Shown: in pieces, positions 1-9,411 of the stretch
Numbering within the stretch: position 1 is the stretch's first letter
Layout: each line of letters opens with the position of its first letter
Assembly (NCBI RefSeq): GCF_000717055.1
Contig: NZ_JNXI01000012.1
Location: 124,001 to 188,000 of the forward strand
Direction of reading: 5' to 3'
Length of the DNA stretch: 64,000 bases
DNA from: Streptomyces iakyrus
GTDB taxonomy: Bacteria; Actinomycetota; Actinomycetes; Streptomycetales; Streptomycetaceae
Notes under the pieces: model-generated
Database searches by the model: none
Seen by the model: the letters and a program-made list of their open reading frames with translations, nothing else
Told to the model about the DNA's origin: nothing
Program-made: the position numbers and the translations under genes

Positions 1-1
1 A

Positions 2-1600
2 CCCGAGGCGGCGTCCTGGCAGCGCTACGAGCGGGGAGCGGCCTTCCTGGGATCGCTGGCCTCCGGTGGAGCGCCCCGTGCCGTCTGGAACGCGCTGCCC
101 GGGCCGCAGTGGAGCGACGAGCTGGCCCGGGCCGTCGCCGCGACGCTGGCCTCCGGGCGCGGGGCGCTCGCCGTCCTGCCCGACGGTCGCGCCGTCGCTC
201 GGGTCGACGCCGCCCTGACCTCCCTGCTGGGCCAGGGGCGGCACGCGGTGCTCACCGCCGACGCCGGCCCCGAGAAGCGGTACGCGCAATGGCTCGCTGT
301 GCGGCGCGGTTCCGTGCGGGCCGTGATCGGGACCCGGGCCGCCATGTTCGCGCCGGTCCAGGATCTCGGCCTGGTCGCCCTCTGGGACGACGGCGACGAC
401 AGCCACAGCGAGCAGCACGCCCCGCAGCCCCATGCCCGCGAGGTGCTCCTGCTACGGGCCGCGCAGGACAAGTGCGGTTTCCTGCTGGGGAGCTGGGGCT
501 GCACGGTGGAGGCCGCGCAGCTCGTCGAGAGCGGCTGGGCGAGGCCGCTCGTCGCCGGACGGGACCAGGTGCGAGCCACGGCCCCGCTCGTACGGACCGT
601 CGGGGACCAGGATCTCGCCAGGGACGAGGCCGCCCGGGCCGCCCGGCTGCCGACCCTCGCCTGGCAGGCCGTCAGGGAGGGGCTGCGGCACGGCCCGGTG
701 CTGGTGCAGGTCCCGCGCAGGGGATACGTGCCGCGCATGGCGTGTGCCGGCTGCCGGGCGCCCGCGCGGTGCCGGCACTGCTCCGGGCCGCTGGAGGCGC
801 CGGACGGCGGTGCGCTGAACTGCGGGTGGTGCGGACGCGAGGAGGGCGGCTGGCACTGCCCGGACTGCGGCTCCTTCCGCCTGCGCGCCTCGGTCGTCGG
901 GGCGCGGCGGACCGCCGAGGAACTCGGCCGGGCCTTCCCCGCCGTACCGGTGCGCACCTCGGGCCGGGAACACGTGCTCGACACGGTGCCGGGGGCGCCC
1001 GCGCTGGTCGTCAGCACGCCGGGGGCCGAGCCCGTCGCCGAGGGCGGGTACGCGGCGGCGCTGCTGCTGGACGGCTGGGCGATGCTCGGGAGGCCCGACC
1101 TGCGGGCCGGGGAGGACGCGTTGCGGCGGTGGATCGCGGCCGCGTCCCTGGTCCGGCCGCAGTCGGACGGCGGCACGGTGGTGGTCGTGGCCGAGCCGAC
1201 GCTGCGGCCCGTGCAGGCGCTCGTCCGCTGGGATCCCGTCGGTCACGCGGTGCGGGAGCTCGCCGAGCGGGCGGAGCTGGGGTTCCCGCCGGTGTCCCGG
1301 ATGGCGGCCTTGTCGGGCCCTGCGGAGGCGGTGGCCGACTTCCTCCGTGCGGCCGAACTGCCGCCCGAGGCCGAGGTGCTGGGGCCGGTGCCGTTGCCCG
1401 TCTCCGCCGCCGGGCGACCGCGGCGGGCGGGGGCGCCGCCGCCCGGGGAGCAGTGGGAGCGGGCGCTGCTGCGGGTGCCGCCGGGCAGGGGCGCCGCGCT
1501 GGCCACCGCGCTCAAGAACGCGCAGGCCGCCCGGATGGCCCGGGGGAGCGGGAACGGTGCCGCTGTGTGGGTGCGGGTCGATCCGCCCGACATCGGGTGA
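2..1600 (+). CDS. priA: Primosomal protein N' (PriA), C-terminal part; start lies before the window
   Basis: The reading frame is open from base 2 to the TGA at 1598-1600 (532 codons seen), so the N-terminus is outside the window. PriA normally restarts stalled replication forks as a 3'-5' helicase. The zinc region is intact at about 742-875, with four CxxC-type pairs (CAGC, CRHC, CGWC, CPDC). The helicase motifs are not: where a helicase has DEEH this protein reads LWDDGDD, and the following RYHARDL and GSATP motifs appear as PHAREVL and GSWGC. Actinobacterial PriA is generally annotated as a probable helicase-dead primosomal protein, and this copy fits. It is followed by a strong bidirectional hairpin and then a convergent gene. 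Confidence 0.93.
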   Translation, partial: PEAASWQRYERGAAFLGSLASGGAPRAVWNALPGPQWSDELARAVAATLASGRGALAVLPDGRAVARVDAALTSLLGQGRHAVLTADAGPEKRYAQWLAVRRGSVRAVIGTRAAMFAPVQDLGLVALWDDGDDSHSEQHAPQPHAREVLLLRAAQDKCGFLLGSWGCTVEAAQLVESGWARPLVAGRDQVRATAPLVRTVGDQDLARDEAARAARLPTLAWQAVREGLRHGPVLVQVPRRGYVPRMACAGCRAPARCRHCSGPLEAPDGGALNCGWCGREEGGWHCPDCGSFRLRASVVGARRTAEELGRAFPAVPVRTSGREHVLDTVPGAPALVVSTPGAEPVAEGGYAAALLLDGWAMLGRPDLRAGEDALRRWIAAASLVRPQSDGGTVVVVAEPTLRPVQALVRWDPVGHAVRELAERAELGFPPVSRMAALSGPAEAVADFLRAAELPPEAEVLGPVPLPVSAAGRPRRAGAPPPGEQWERALLRVPPGRGAALATALKNAQAARMARGSGNGAAVWVRVDPPDIG

Positions 1601-1660
1601 TGCGTGGCCACCGGGAGATGCGAATGCATGGGTGATGCGTGGGCATCGGGTGATGCGTGG
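1591..1660 (+). repeat. Short direct repeats overlapping the priA stop codon
   Basis: The 17-base word CATCGGGTGATGCGTGG occurs at 1591-1607 (spanning the priA TGA) and at 1644-1660, with a 13-base shorter copy GGGTGATGCGTGG at 1630-1642. It looks like local slippage duplication of the gene end. No function is evident. Confidence 0.7.
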
Positions 1661-1716
1661 CCCGTGATCGCGGGCGCCCGCTGGGATGGGTGCCTGGTCA
1701 CCGGCCGGATATGCGA

Positions 1717-1746
1717 CTGCCCTCCCGGGGCGTTCCGGGAGGGCAG
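1717..1746. terminator. Bidirectional terminator between priA and the convergent HTH gene
   Basis: Perfect 12-bp stem CTGCCCTCCCGG / CCGGGAGGGCAG with a 6-base loop, sited between the ends of two convergent genes. Confidence 0.8.
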
Positions 1747-1758
1747 GGGCGGAGGGCG

Positions 1759-2310
1759 TCAGCCGTTGCGCGGGCCGGGGAAAGACGTGGGCCTCGCCTC
1801 GTCGCGGAGAGCCGGGCTGCCGGCTGTCGGCTGCGTGGGCATGGAGCGGGCCGCGGGGACCGTCGGGACCGTGGGCAGGCCGGTGGTCACATTGACCGCG
1901 CGTCCGGCCGCCGGCGTCGGCTCCGGCGTGCGCTCCGGCTCGGGCGTGACCGCTGGGGCCGTGGCACGGCGGGAGCCGTAACGGCGGTGGACCGCCTGCT
2001 TGGTGACTCCGAGTGCGGAACCCACGGCGTCCCACGAGAAGCCGAGTGAGCGGTCGAAGTCCACGGCCGCGGTGACCAGGGTTTCGACGCTGTCCCGCAG
2101 CTCCTGGGCGAGGCGTACCGTCGGGGCGGGGGCGCGCCCGTAGACGACGAAGCCCGTGGAAGGGCCGGAGCGGCGCGGGCGGTAGACGTTGCCCAACTGG
2201 GCGGTGAGTGTGCGCAGTGCGTCCACCTGCCGGCGGACCCGCTCGATGTCCCGCACCAGCAAGTGCAGGCTGGCCCGAGCCTGGGCGTCGTGGGTTGCGT
2301 GGTCGGCCAT
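1759..2310 (-). CDS. Small HTH-like DNA-binding protein
   Basis: 183 aa, beginning at ATG 2308-2310, which has a GAGAGG ribosome site 7 bases upstream; the longer in-frame start lacks one. The N-terminal third is a predicted helical segment rich in charged residues. The middle (about residues 90-115) reads [22 protein letters not shown], an unmistakable helix-turn-helix of the kind found in small Streptomyces regulators. The C-terminal 70 residues are low-complexity Pro/Ala/Thr. The target is unknown. An inverted repeat just upstream (2364-2384) could be its own operator. Convergent with priA. Confidence 0.8.
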   Translation of the reverse strand: MADHATHDAQARASLHLLVRDIERVRRQVDALRTLTAQLGNVYRPRRSGPSTGFVVYGRAPAPTVRLAQELRDSVETLVTAAVDFDRSLGFSWDAVGSALGVTKQAVHRRYGSRRATAPAVTPEPERTPEPTPAAGRAVNVTTGLPTVPTVPAARSMPTQPTAGSPALRDEARPTSFPGPRNG

Positions 2311-2363
2311 GAACAAGCCTCTCGAACCGGCGATGAAAGGAATGGGCCGATGGCGGCCCGGTG

Positions 2364-2384
2364 TGGTCAACTCTGTCTTGACCA
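2364..2384. promoter_or_regulatory. Inverted repeat upstream of the HTH gene, candidate operator
   Basis: TGGTCAA / TTGACCA, perfect 7-bp arms separated by 7 bases, 54 bp upstream of the start codon at 2310. The minus-strand TTGACC could also serve as a -35 element. Autoregulation is inference. Confidence 0.4.
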
Positions 2385-2632
2385 ACGCGGATTCGCTCCG
2401 CGGGTCACGGTGTGGGGGCGTGGGGGCATATGCGTGCGCCCGTTTGCGCGGGGTGTGCGCCTCGGCCGTCGGCCTTCGGCGCTCGTCTCCCGCCCACGCA
2501 CCGCCGGTAGCGGCCGATCAGGAGGCCGAGCCCTCCTGTGAGGGCTGAACGCCGTCGGCGGCTTTCGGTATGCGGCTCATAGACTTGGGCGTTGCCCGCA
2601 TCGACCCCCGCCCGAGAGGCCCCCACCACCCC
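2385..2632. other. Intergenic region before fmt, no gene seen
   Basis: Divergent promoter region between the HTH gene and fmt. Open frames here are short, continue into neighbours in the wrong frame, and lack ribosome sites. A GAGAGG at 2614-2619 is the fmt ribosome binding site. Confidence 0.6.
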
Positions 2633-3565
2633 ATGAAGCTCGTCTTCGCCGGTACACCCGAGGTCGCCGTTCCCGCCCTGGACGCCCTGCTCGCCTCCGG
2701 ACGGCACCAGGTGGCCGCCGTCGTCACGCGGCCCGACGCGCCGGCCGGGCGTGGACGCAGGCTCGTCGCGTCGCCCGTCGCCGAGCGGGCGGAGGAGGCC
2801 GGGATCGAGGTGCTGAAGCCCGCGAAACCGAAGGACCCCGAGTTCCTGGAGCGGCTGCGCGAGATCGGACCGGACTGCTGCCCCGTCGTCGCCTACGGAG
2901 CGCTGCTGCCCCGGGTCGCGCTCGACATCCCCGCGCACGGCTGGGTCAATCTGCACTTCTCCCTGCTCCCGGCCTGGCGCGGTGCCGCGCCCGTGCAGCA
3001 CGCCATCATGGCCGGTGACGAGATCACCGGGGCGTCGACGTTCCTGATCGAGGAGGGGCTCGACTCCGGGCCGGTGTACGGCACGGTGACCGAGGAGATC
3101 CGGGCCACCGACACCAGCGGGGACCTGCTGACCCGGCTGGCGTTCGCCGGGGCCGGGCTGCTCGCGGCGACCATGGACGGCATCGAGGACGGCACGCTGA
3201 AGGCCGTTCCGCAGCCGGCCGACGGGATCAGCCTCGCCCCGAAGGTCAACGTCGAGGACGCGCACCTCGACTGGAACGCACCCGCGCTGCGCGTCGACCG
3301 GATGGTGCGGGGCTGCACCCCGGCCCCCGGTGCCTGGACCACCTTCCGCGGTGAGCGGCTCAAGCTCATCCAGGTCGCCCCCGTGCCGGACCGGACGGAC
3401 CTCGCCCCCGGGCAGATCGCCGCCGGGAAGAACACCGTCCACGCCGGCACCGGCTCCTACGGCGTCGAGCTGCTGTGGGTGCAGGCCCAGGGCAAGAAGC
3501 CGATGCGGGCGGCGGACTGGGCCCGCGGGGTGCGCATCGGGGAGGGCGAGCGGCTCGGGGACTGA
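2633..3565 (+). CDS. fmt: Methionyl-tRNA formyltransferase
   Basis: 310 aa, the usual length. It transfers a formyl group from 10-formyl-THF to initiator Met-tRNA in the cytoplasm. The start ATG at 2633 gives the conserved N-terminus [16 protein letters not shown]; an upstream in-frame ATG at 2570 would add 21 non-conserved residues. The formyl-transferase motif [18 protein letters not shown] is present, with the catalytic Asn and His (NLH) and, about 35 residues on, the Asp in EEGLDSGPV. The C-terminal tRNA-binding domain follows. It lies downstream of priA and upstream of rsmB, an arrangement common in bacteria. Confidence 0.97.
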   Translation: MKLVFAGTPEVAVPALDALLASGRHQVAAVVTRPDAPAGRGRRLVASPVAERAEEAGIEVLKPAKPKDPEFLERLREIGPDCCPVVAYGALLPRVALDIPAHGWVNLHFSLLPAWRGAAPVQHAIMAGDEITGASTFLIEEGLDSGPVYGTVTEEIRATDTSGDLLTRLAFAGAGLLAATMDGIEDGTLKAVPQPADGISLAPKVNVEDAHLDWNAPALRVDRMVRGCTPAPGAWTTFRGERLKLIQVAPVPDRTDLAPGQIAAGKNTVHAGTGSYGVELLWVQAQGKKPMRAADWARGVRIGEGERLGD

Positions 3566-3863
3566 AGCCGGAAGCGGTCCGGCGGTCCGACCCCGGCTCT
3601 GGTGCCGGTCACGTCCCGTTTCCGGTGGCTCGGAGGCTGGGTGCCCGAGCGGTGCGGGCGCTCCGGCTCGGTGTCCCGCTGCCGGTCACGTCTCGCGTCG
3701 GCGACGACGTGGCGGTCCTGCGGCCGGTCTCGTTCGGCGACTCCGAGGCCGACGCCGGAGCAGCGTCGGCGACCTGCCTCGGTGCCCCGCTGCCGGTCAC
3801 GCCCCGGTCTTGGCGGCGTAGGCTGGACGGCGCACTTCTTCTCACCCCCGGAGCACCTTTTTC
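3566..3863. other. Intergenic region with degenerate repeats; promoter of rsmB
   Basis: About 300 bp without a convincing gene. The word GCCGGTCACG recurs at 3604, 3681 and 3792, the last two inside a longer similar stretch (CCCGCTGCCGGTCACG). A TAGGCT -10-like hexamer at 3819-3824 precedes rsmB. Confidence 0.5.
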
Positions 3864-5291
3864 GTGAGCGAACAGCCCCGCCGAGCCCGCACGTCGGGCA
3901 AGCCCTACCGCCGGCCCAAGAAGGACCCCGTCCGCATCCTCGCCTTCGAGGCCCTGAGGGCCGTGGAGGAGCGGGACGCCTACGCCAACCTCGTTCTCCC
4001 GCCGCTGCTGCGCAAGGCGCGGGAGAAGGAGGGACCCGAGACGTTCGACGCCCGGGACGCGGCGCTCGCCACCGAGCTGGTGTACGGGACGCTGCGCCGG
4101 CAGGGGACGTACGACGCGGTCCTCTCCCACTGCGTGGACCGGCCGCTCCGGGAGGTCGATCCGCCGGTGCTGGACGTGCTGAGCCTCGGCGCGCACCAGC
4201 TGCTCGGCACGCGGATCCCGACGCACGCGGCCGTGTCCGCCACCGTCGAACTCGCCCGGGTGGTGCTCGGTGACGGGCGCGCCAAGTTCGTCAACGCCGT
4301 GCTGCGCAAGGTCGCGCAGGACGATCTGGACGGCTGGCTGGAGCGGGTCGCGCCGCCCTACGACGACGACCCCGAGGACCACCTCGCCGTCGTGCACTCC
4401 CATCCCCGGTGGGTCGTGTCCGCGCTGTGGGACTCCCTCGGCGGCGGGCGCGACGGCGTCGAGGAACTGCTGCGCGCGGACAACGAGCGGCCCGAGGTGA
4501 CGCTGGTGGCGCGCCCCGGACGGGCCACCGCCGAGGAACTGCTCCACGAGGACGCCGCCGTGCAGGGGCGCTGGTCGCCCTATGCCGTGCGGCTGACCGA
4601 GGGCGGGGAGCCGGGTGCCATCGCCGCCGTGCGGGACGGGCGCGCGGGCGTGCAGGACGAGGGCAGCCAGCTCGTGGCGATCGCCCTCGCCAACGCGCCC
4701 CTGGACGGGCCCGACCGGCGCTGGCTGGACGGCTGCGCGGGACCCGGCGGCAAGGCGGCGCTGCTCGGCGCGCTGGCCGCCGAGCGGGGCGCGCTGCTGG
4801 TCGCCTCCGAGAAGCAGACCCATCGCGCCGGTCTGGTGGCCCGGGCCCTGGACGGCAACCCCGGGCCGTACCAGGTGATCGCCGCCGACGGGACCCGTCC
4901 GGCGTGGCGGCCGGGCAGTTTCGACCGGGTGCTGGTCGACGTGCCGTGCACGGGCCTCGGTGCCCTGCGCCGCCGCCCGGAGGCCCGCTGGCGGCGCCGC
5001 CCGGAGGACCTGGAGGGCTTCGCGCCGCTGCAACGCGGGCTGCTGCGCACCGCCCTGGAGTCCGTGCGGGTCGGCGGAGTCGTGGGCTACGCGACCTGCT
5101 CGCCGCATCTGGCCGAGACCCGGGCCGTCGTGGCCGACTTGCTCAAGCAGCACCCGGACACCGACCTCGTCGACGCCCGGCCGCTGCTGCCCGGCGTACC
5201 GGACCTCGGCGAGGGGCCCGACGTGCAGCTGTGGCCGCATCTGCACGGCACCGACGCGATGTACCTGGCCCTCATCCGCCGGACCGGCTGA
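3864..5291 (+). CDS. rsmB: 16S rRNA (cytosine-967 C5)-methyltransferase RsmB
   Basis: 475 aa from GTG 3864, with GGAG at 3851 upstream. Methylates C967 of 16S rRNA using SAM. The N-terminal ~150 residues form the NusB-like RNA-binding domain (ARDAALATELVYGTLRRQGTYD, RAKFVNAVLRKV). The C-terminal Rossmann domain carries CAGPGGKAALLG (SAM motif I), DVPCTGLGALRRRPEARWRR (motif IV, catalytic-site Cys) and GYATCSPHLAETR (motif VI, nucleophilic Cys). Its 3' end overlaps the convergent MMPL gene by 20 bp. Confidence 0.96.
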   Translation: MSEQPRRARTSGKPYRRPKKDPVRILAFEALRAVEERDAYANLVLPPLLRKAREKEGPETFDARDAALATELVYGTLRRQGTYDAVLSHCVDRPLREVDPPVLDVLSLGAHQLLGTRIPTHAAVSATVELARVVLGDGRAKFVNAVLRKVAQDDLDGWLERVAPPYDDDPEDHLAVVHSHPRWVVSALWDSLGGGRDGVEELLRADNERPEVTLVARPGRATAEELLHEDAAVQGRWSPYAVRLTEGGEPGAIAAVRDGRAGVQDEGSQLVAIALANAPLDGPDRRWLDGCAGPGGKAALLGALAAERGALLVASEKQTHRAGLVARALDGNPGPYQVIAADGTRPAWRPGSFDRVLVDVPCTGLGALRRRPEARWRRRPEDLEGFAPLQRGLLRTALESVRVGGVVGYATCSPHLAETRAVVADLLKQHPDTDLVDARPLLPGVPDLGEGPDVQLWPHLHGTDAMYLALIRRTG

Positions 5292-7413
5292 CCCCCGCCC
5301 CGGCGCTCTCCCGGGCCGCCGCACCGCCGTCCTCCCGGGCCAGCCGGTGCGGCCACCACACCTTCGGGCCGACGTCCAGGAACAGGGACGTCACCAGCAC
5401 CGAGCGCACGATGAAGGTGTCGATGAGGACGCCGAGGGCGACCGCGAAGCCGATCTCGGCGAAGGCCACCATCGGGAGGGTGCCGAGGGCAGCGAAGGTG
5501 CCGGCCAAAACCAGGCCCGCCGAGGTGATGACCGCGCCGGTGGCGGCCAGACCGGTGACCACGCCCGGTCTGGTGCCCTGGCGGGCCGCCTCCTCACGGA
5601 TGCGGGTGGTCAGGAAGATGTTGTAGTCGATGCCCAGGGCGACCAGGAACACGAAGACGAACAACGGGAAGTCGGTCGCCTCGCCCGCGTAGTCGAAGAC
5701 GTACCGGAAGGCGAGCGCGCTGATGCCGAGTGCGGCCGTGAACGACAGGATCACCGTGCCGATCAGCAGCAGCGGGGCGATCAGGGCCCGGAGCAGGACG
5801 CAGAGGATCAGCAGGACGACCACCAGCACCAGCGGGATGATCAGCACGTTGTCGTGCGTGGTCGCCCGGTCCATGTCGAGCAGGGCCGCCGTACCGCCGC
5901 CCACCTTGGCGTCGGCGTCCGGCACCGCGTGCACGGCGTCCCGCACCCGCTCCACCGTCCGCTTGGCGGCCTCGCTGTCCGCCGGGGCGGTCATGGTGGC
6001 CTCGAAGAGGACCCTGCCCTCGAAGGCCGGTTTCGTGCCGGGCGGAAGACCCAGGGACTGGGGCACCACGCCCTCAGTCCCGGCGACCGCGCGGCCCACC
6101 TGCACGGCCTGCGCCTGGTTGCTGACGACGACCAGCGGATCACCGCTGCCCGCCGGGAAGTAGCGCGCGGACACCTCCTGGCCGGTGATCGAGTCCGGCT
6201 TCCCGGTGAAGGCGTCCGCGTTGCCGATGCCCTCCGCGCGCAACTGGATCAGGCCCAGGGAACAGACCGCCAGGGCGAGCGCCGTGACGGCCCAGGTCAT
6301 GCGCGGGCGGCGGGCGATACGGCGGCCCGTGCGCGCCCAGATGCCGCGCTCGGTCGGTTCGGGGGAGCCCAGGTGCGGGATCACCGGCCAGAAGATCCAC
6401 CGGCCGAAGATCACCAGCAGCGCCGGGAACAGGCTCATCATCGCGAGCAGGGCGACGGCGACACCGATCGCGGCGACCGGGCCCAGGCCGCTGGTCGAGT
6501 TCATCTCGGCGGTCAGCAGCACCAGCATGCTCAGGACGACCGTCGCGCCCGAGGCGAGCACGGCAGGACCGGCGCGGTGCAGGGCCAGGGCCATCGCCTC
6601 GTGCCGGTCCTCGTGGCGGCGCAGCTCCTCCCGGTAGCGGGCGACCAGCAGCAGGGCGTAGTCCGTACCGGCACCGAAGACGAGCACCGTGAGGATGCCG
6701 GCGCTCTGGCCGTTGACCGTCAGGCCCGCGTGCTCGGCCAGCACGTAGATCAGCGCCTGGGCCGTGAACAGCGCGCAGACCACCGCGACCAGCGGGACCA
6801 GCAGCAAGGTCAGGCTGCGGTAGGTGATGAGCAGCATGACGATGACGACGGTCATCGCCGCGAACAGCAGCGTCGAGTCGATGCCCTCGAAGGCCTCCGC
6901 GAAGTCCGCCGAGGTGCCGCCCGGGCCGGTGATGTGCACGCTCAGCCCGTCGCCGCCCGTGCCGACGTCGTCGCGGATGGACTCCACGGCCGGCGAGATC
7001 CGCTCCCAGCCCTCCTCGTCCATCATGATCGGCACGAAGACCTGCGCGGCCCGCGGATCGGTCTGCCGGTCGAACACCGGCCCCCGCGTCTGCTCACCGA
7101 TGATGCCGTGGTCACGCAGCTGCTTGAGCTGTGAGACGTCCTCGGTGATCTCGGCACGGTCCCGCGCCGTCAGGCCGCTCTCCCGCGCGTAGATCACCAC
7201 CGCCGGGATCTGCTCCGGCCGGAAGTCCTCGGAGATCTCCAGCACCTGCGTCGACTCCGCGGACCCCGGCAGCCAGGACGCGGCGTCGTTGTCCTGCGCG
7301 TCGGCGAGCTTCATGGCGAACGGCGCCGCGATGAACAGCACGACCACCCACAGGCCCAGGACCAGCCACTTGGCCCGCCGCCCGCAGACAAGGTGCGCCA
7401 CGCCCTGCTTCAT
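5272..7413 (-). CDS. MMPL/RND-superfamily membrane transporter
   Basis: 713 aa, starting at ATG 7411-7413 behind a GAGGGGG ribosome site; the longer frame upstream runs through a repeat element. Layout is the two-fold MMPL repeat: TM1 near residue 20 (WLVLGLWVVVLFIAAPF), a large extracytoplasmic loop, five clustered TM segments containing the GTDYALLLVARYREEL signature at about 240, a second loop, and a second cluster with GIDYNIFLTTRIREEA. These acidic GTDY/GIDY motifs couple transport to the proton gradient in the family. Family members export lipids, siderophores or drugs; the substrate here is unknown. Tail-to-tail overlap with rsmB. Confidence 0.93.
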   Translation of the reverse strand: MKQGVAHLVCGRRAKWLVLGLWVVVLFIAAPFAMKLADAQDNDAASWLPGSAESTQVLEISEDFRPEQIPAVVIYARESGLTARDRAEITEDVSQLKQLRDHGIIGEQTRGPVFDRQTDPRAAQVFVPIMMDEEGWERISPAVESIRDDVGTGGDGLSVHITGPGGTSADFAEAFEGIDSTLLFAAMTVVIVMLLITYRSLTLLLVPLVAVVCALFTAQALIYVLAEHAGLTVNGQSAGILTVLVFGAGTDYALLLVARYREELRRHEDRHEAMALALHRAGPAVLASGATVVLSMLVLLTAEMNSTSGLGPVAAIGVAVALLAMMSLFPALLVIFGRWIFWPVIPHLGSPEPTERGIWARTGRRIARRPRMTWAVTALALAVCSLGLIQLRAEGIGNADAFTGKPDSITGQEVSARYFPAGSGDPLVVVSNQAQAVQVGRAVAGTEGVVPQSLGLPPGTKPAFEGRVLFEATMTAPADSEAAKRTVERVRDAVHAVPDADAKVGGGTAALLDMDRATTHDNVLIIPLVLVVVLLILCVLLRALIAPLLLIGTVILSFTAALGISALAFRYVFDYAGEATDFPLFVFVFLVALGIDYNIFLTTRIREEAARQGTRPGVVTGLAATGAVITSAGLVLAGTFAALGTLPMVAFAEIGFAVALGVLIDTFIVRSVLVTSLFLDVGPKVWWPHRLAREDGGAAARESAGAGVSRSGG

Positions 7414-7430
7414 GTCATCCCCCTCAGCGG

Positions 7431-7500
7431 CAGCGCCCCGTAAGGGGCGCGGGGCTGTGACATATGCGGCTCCGCCGCGTGGGCGCGCGCGCCCCGCCAC
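7431..7500. repeat. Streptomyces dispersed GC-rich intergenic repeat, copy 1
   Basis: Contains the hairpin GCGCCCC-gtaa-GGGGCGC (7433-7450), followed by GGGGCTGTGACATATGCGGC and CTCCGCCGCGTGGGCGCG. This is the palindromic family with the AGGGGCGCGGGG core that recurs at 35388 and 45300 in this window. It sits between the divergent MMPL and rpe genes. Confidence 0.75.
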
Positions 7501-7577
7501 GGCCCGCGGCCGACGTACCACCGTCCCCACCCGGGACCGATGCCCGCAACCCCCGGAGGGCATGGCAGTCTTAGGAC

Positions 7578-8264
7578 ATGGCCGCGCAGATCAACCCCAG
7601 TATCCTGTCCGCAGACTTCGCCCGCCTCGCGGACGAGGCGAAGGCCGTGAAAGGAGCCGACTGGCTCCACGTCGACGTCATGGACAACCATTTCGTCCCG
7701 AACCTCACGCTCGGCGTGCCGGTCGTAGAGTCGCTCGCCCGTGCGACGGACACCCCGCTGGACTGCCACCTGATGATCGAGGCCCCCGATCGCTGGGCGC
7801 CCCAGTACGTGGAGGCGGGGGCCGGTTCCGTCACCTTCCACGTCGAGGCCGCCGCCGCTCCCGTCCGGCTCGCCCGTGAGATCCGGGCCAAGGGCGCCCG
7901 CGCCTCCATGGCGCTGAAGCCCGCGACCCCCATCGAGCCGTACGAGGACCTGCTCCCCGAGCTCGACATGCTGCTGATCATGACGGTCGAACCGGGCTTC
8001 GGGGGACAGGCCTTCCTCGACATCATGCTTCCGAAGATTCGCCGCACCCGCGAGTTGATCAGCAAGCACGGGCTGGAGCTCTGGCTCCAGGTCGACGGCG
8101 GAGTTTCCGCTTCCACGATCGAGCGGTGCGCGGACGCCGGAGCCGACGTCTTCGTGGCCGGATCGGCGGTCTACGGGGCAAACGACCCGGCAGAGGCGGT
8201 ACGTGCACTACGCACCCAGGCCGAGGCGGCGACGGCCAAGGCCTCCTGGGCCTGCGACCACTGA
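7578..8264 (+). CDS. rpe: Ribulose-phosphate 3-epimerase
   Basis: 228 aa. Interconverts ribulose 5-phosphate and xylulose 5-phosphate (pentose phosphate pathway). TIM-barrel hallmarks are all visible: [25 protein letters not shown] (metal-binding His/Asp), [19 protein letters not shown] (phosphate loop) and VDGGVS near the C-terminus (catalytic Asp). The ATG at 7578 has only a weak ribosome site; an ATG 16 bases upstream is out of frame. The last ~15 residues are a variable tail. Confidence 0.97.
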   Translation: MAAQINPSILSADFARLADEAKAVKGADWLHVDVMDNHFVPNLTLGVPVVESLARATDTPLDCHLMIEAPDRWAPQYVEAGAGSVTFHVEAAAAPVRLAREIRAKGARASMALKPATPIEPYEDLLPELDMLLIMTVEPGFGGQAFLDIMLPKIRRTRELISKHGLELWLQVDGGVSASTIERCADAGADVFVAGSAVYGANDPAEAVRALRTQAEAATAKASWACDH

Positions 8265-8286
8265 GCCACAGCAAAGTGAACGGCTC

Positions 8287-8314
8287 TCATCAGGGCTGAT
8301 CATCCGCGCCGGAT
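8287..8314. promoter_or_regulatory. Near-palindromes upstream of the SorC-type regulator
   Basis: TCATCAG-gg-CTGATCA (8287-8302, one mismatch) is immediately followed by a perfect ATCCG-cgc-CGGAT (8302-8314). These could be operator sites for the downstream SorC-family regulator; inference from symmetry only. Confidence 0.35.
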
Positions 8315-8366
8315 CTGCAAGGATGAACGGCGAATCCAGAGTGTGAACAGCAGTGAGGAGATCGCC

Positions 8367-9386
8367 GTGTCGGGTATGTCGGCGGGCCGGTCAGCCATGC
8401 GGATGGGACCCGCTGAGCTGGTGCAGGCGGCGGCCATGGCCCGCCGCTTCTACCTCGAGGGCAAGTCCAAGATCCAGATCGCGGAGGAGTTCGGCGTCAG
8501 CCGCTTCAAGGTGGCCCGGGTCCTGGAGACCGCCCTCGAACGGGATCTTGTACGTATCGAGATCCGTGTGCCTGCGGAGCTGGACGCCGAGCGCTCGGAC
8601 GCGCTCCGCGCCCGCTACGGCCTCAGGCACGCCGTGGTGGTCGAGTCCCCGGCCGAGGCCGAGGAGTCGCCCGACCCCGAGAACCTGGGAGAAGTGGCCG
8701 CCGACCTGCTCGGCGAACTGGTCAACGAAGGGGATGTGCTGGGCCTGGCCTGGGGCCGCTCCACCATCCACATGGCGGCGGCGCTCGACCGGCTGCCGCC
8801 GTGCACGGTGGTGCAGCTGACGGGCGTGTACGACGCCGGGACCGCCGAGCGCGGCTCGGTCGAGGCCGTGCGCCGCGCCGCCCAGGTGGCCGGCGGGGAC
8901 GCCCACCCCATCTACGCGCCCATGTTGCTGCCCGACGCAGCCACGGCCGCGGCGCTGCGCAACCAGACGGGCATCGCCCGGGCCTTCGAGCACTTCGACA
9001 AGGTCACCGTGGCCTGTGTCTCCATCGGGTCCTGGGAGCCGGGCATCTCCACGGTGCACGACATGCTCAGCGACGAGGAGCGGGCGCACTACGCGTCCCT
9101 CGGGGTCGCCGCCGAGATGTCCGCGCACCTCTTCGACGCCGAGGGCCGCCGGGTCGGCCGGGACCTGGGCGAGCGGTGCATCACGGTGAAGGCCGACCAG
9201 CTCCGCCGGATCCCCGAGGTCGTCGCCATCGCGGGCGGTCAGCGCAAGGGACCCGCGATCGACGCCGTGCTGCGGTCCGGGCTCGTCACCAGCCTCGTGA
9301 CGGACACGTCGGCCGCGGACTACCTGATGACGGCCGGCCCGGCGCCGAGGTCCGCGCTCAACCGGTCCGACCCGGACGGGGTCTGA
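8367..9386 (+). CDS. SorC/DeoR-type sugar-binding transcriptional regulator
   Basis: 339 aa from GTG 8367, chosen because GAGGAG lies 7 bases upstream; a GTG at 8343 is possible. The N-terminal HTH (about residues 25-55, FYLEGKSKIQIAEEFGVSRFKVARVLETA) is SorC-like. The rest is the sugar-binding domain with the conserved GLAWGRS(T) and the C-terminal AGGQRKGPAIDAVLRSGLVTSLVTD phosphosugar-binding segment. It presumably senses a phosphorylated sugar. Its position directly after rpe suggests pentose or polyol phosphate control, but the ligand is unknown. Confidence 0.92.
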   Translation: MSGMSAGRSAMRMGPAELVQAAAMARRFYLEGKSKIQIAEEFGVSRFKVARVLETALERDLVRIEIRVPAELDAERSDALRARYGLRHAVVVESPAEAEESPDPENLGEVAADLLGELVNEGDVLGLAWGRSTIHMAAALDRLPPCTVVQLTGVYDAGTAERGSVEAVRRAAQVAGGDAHPIYAPMLLPDAATAAALRNQTGIARAFEHFDKVTVACVSIGSWEPGISTVHDMLSDEERAHYASLGVAAEMSAHLFDAEGRRVGRDLGERCITVKADQLRRIPEVVAIAGGQRKGPAIDAVLRSGLVTSLVTDTSAADYLMTAGPAPRSALNRSDPDGV

Positions 9387-9411
9387 CGGGGTGGCCGGAC
9401 AGGAGCACGGC

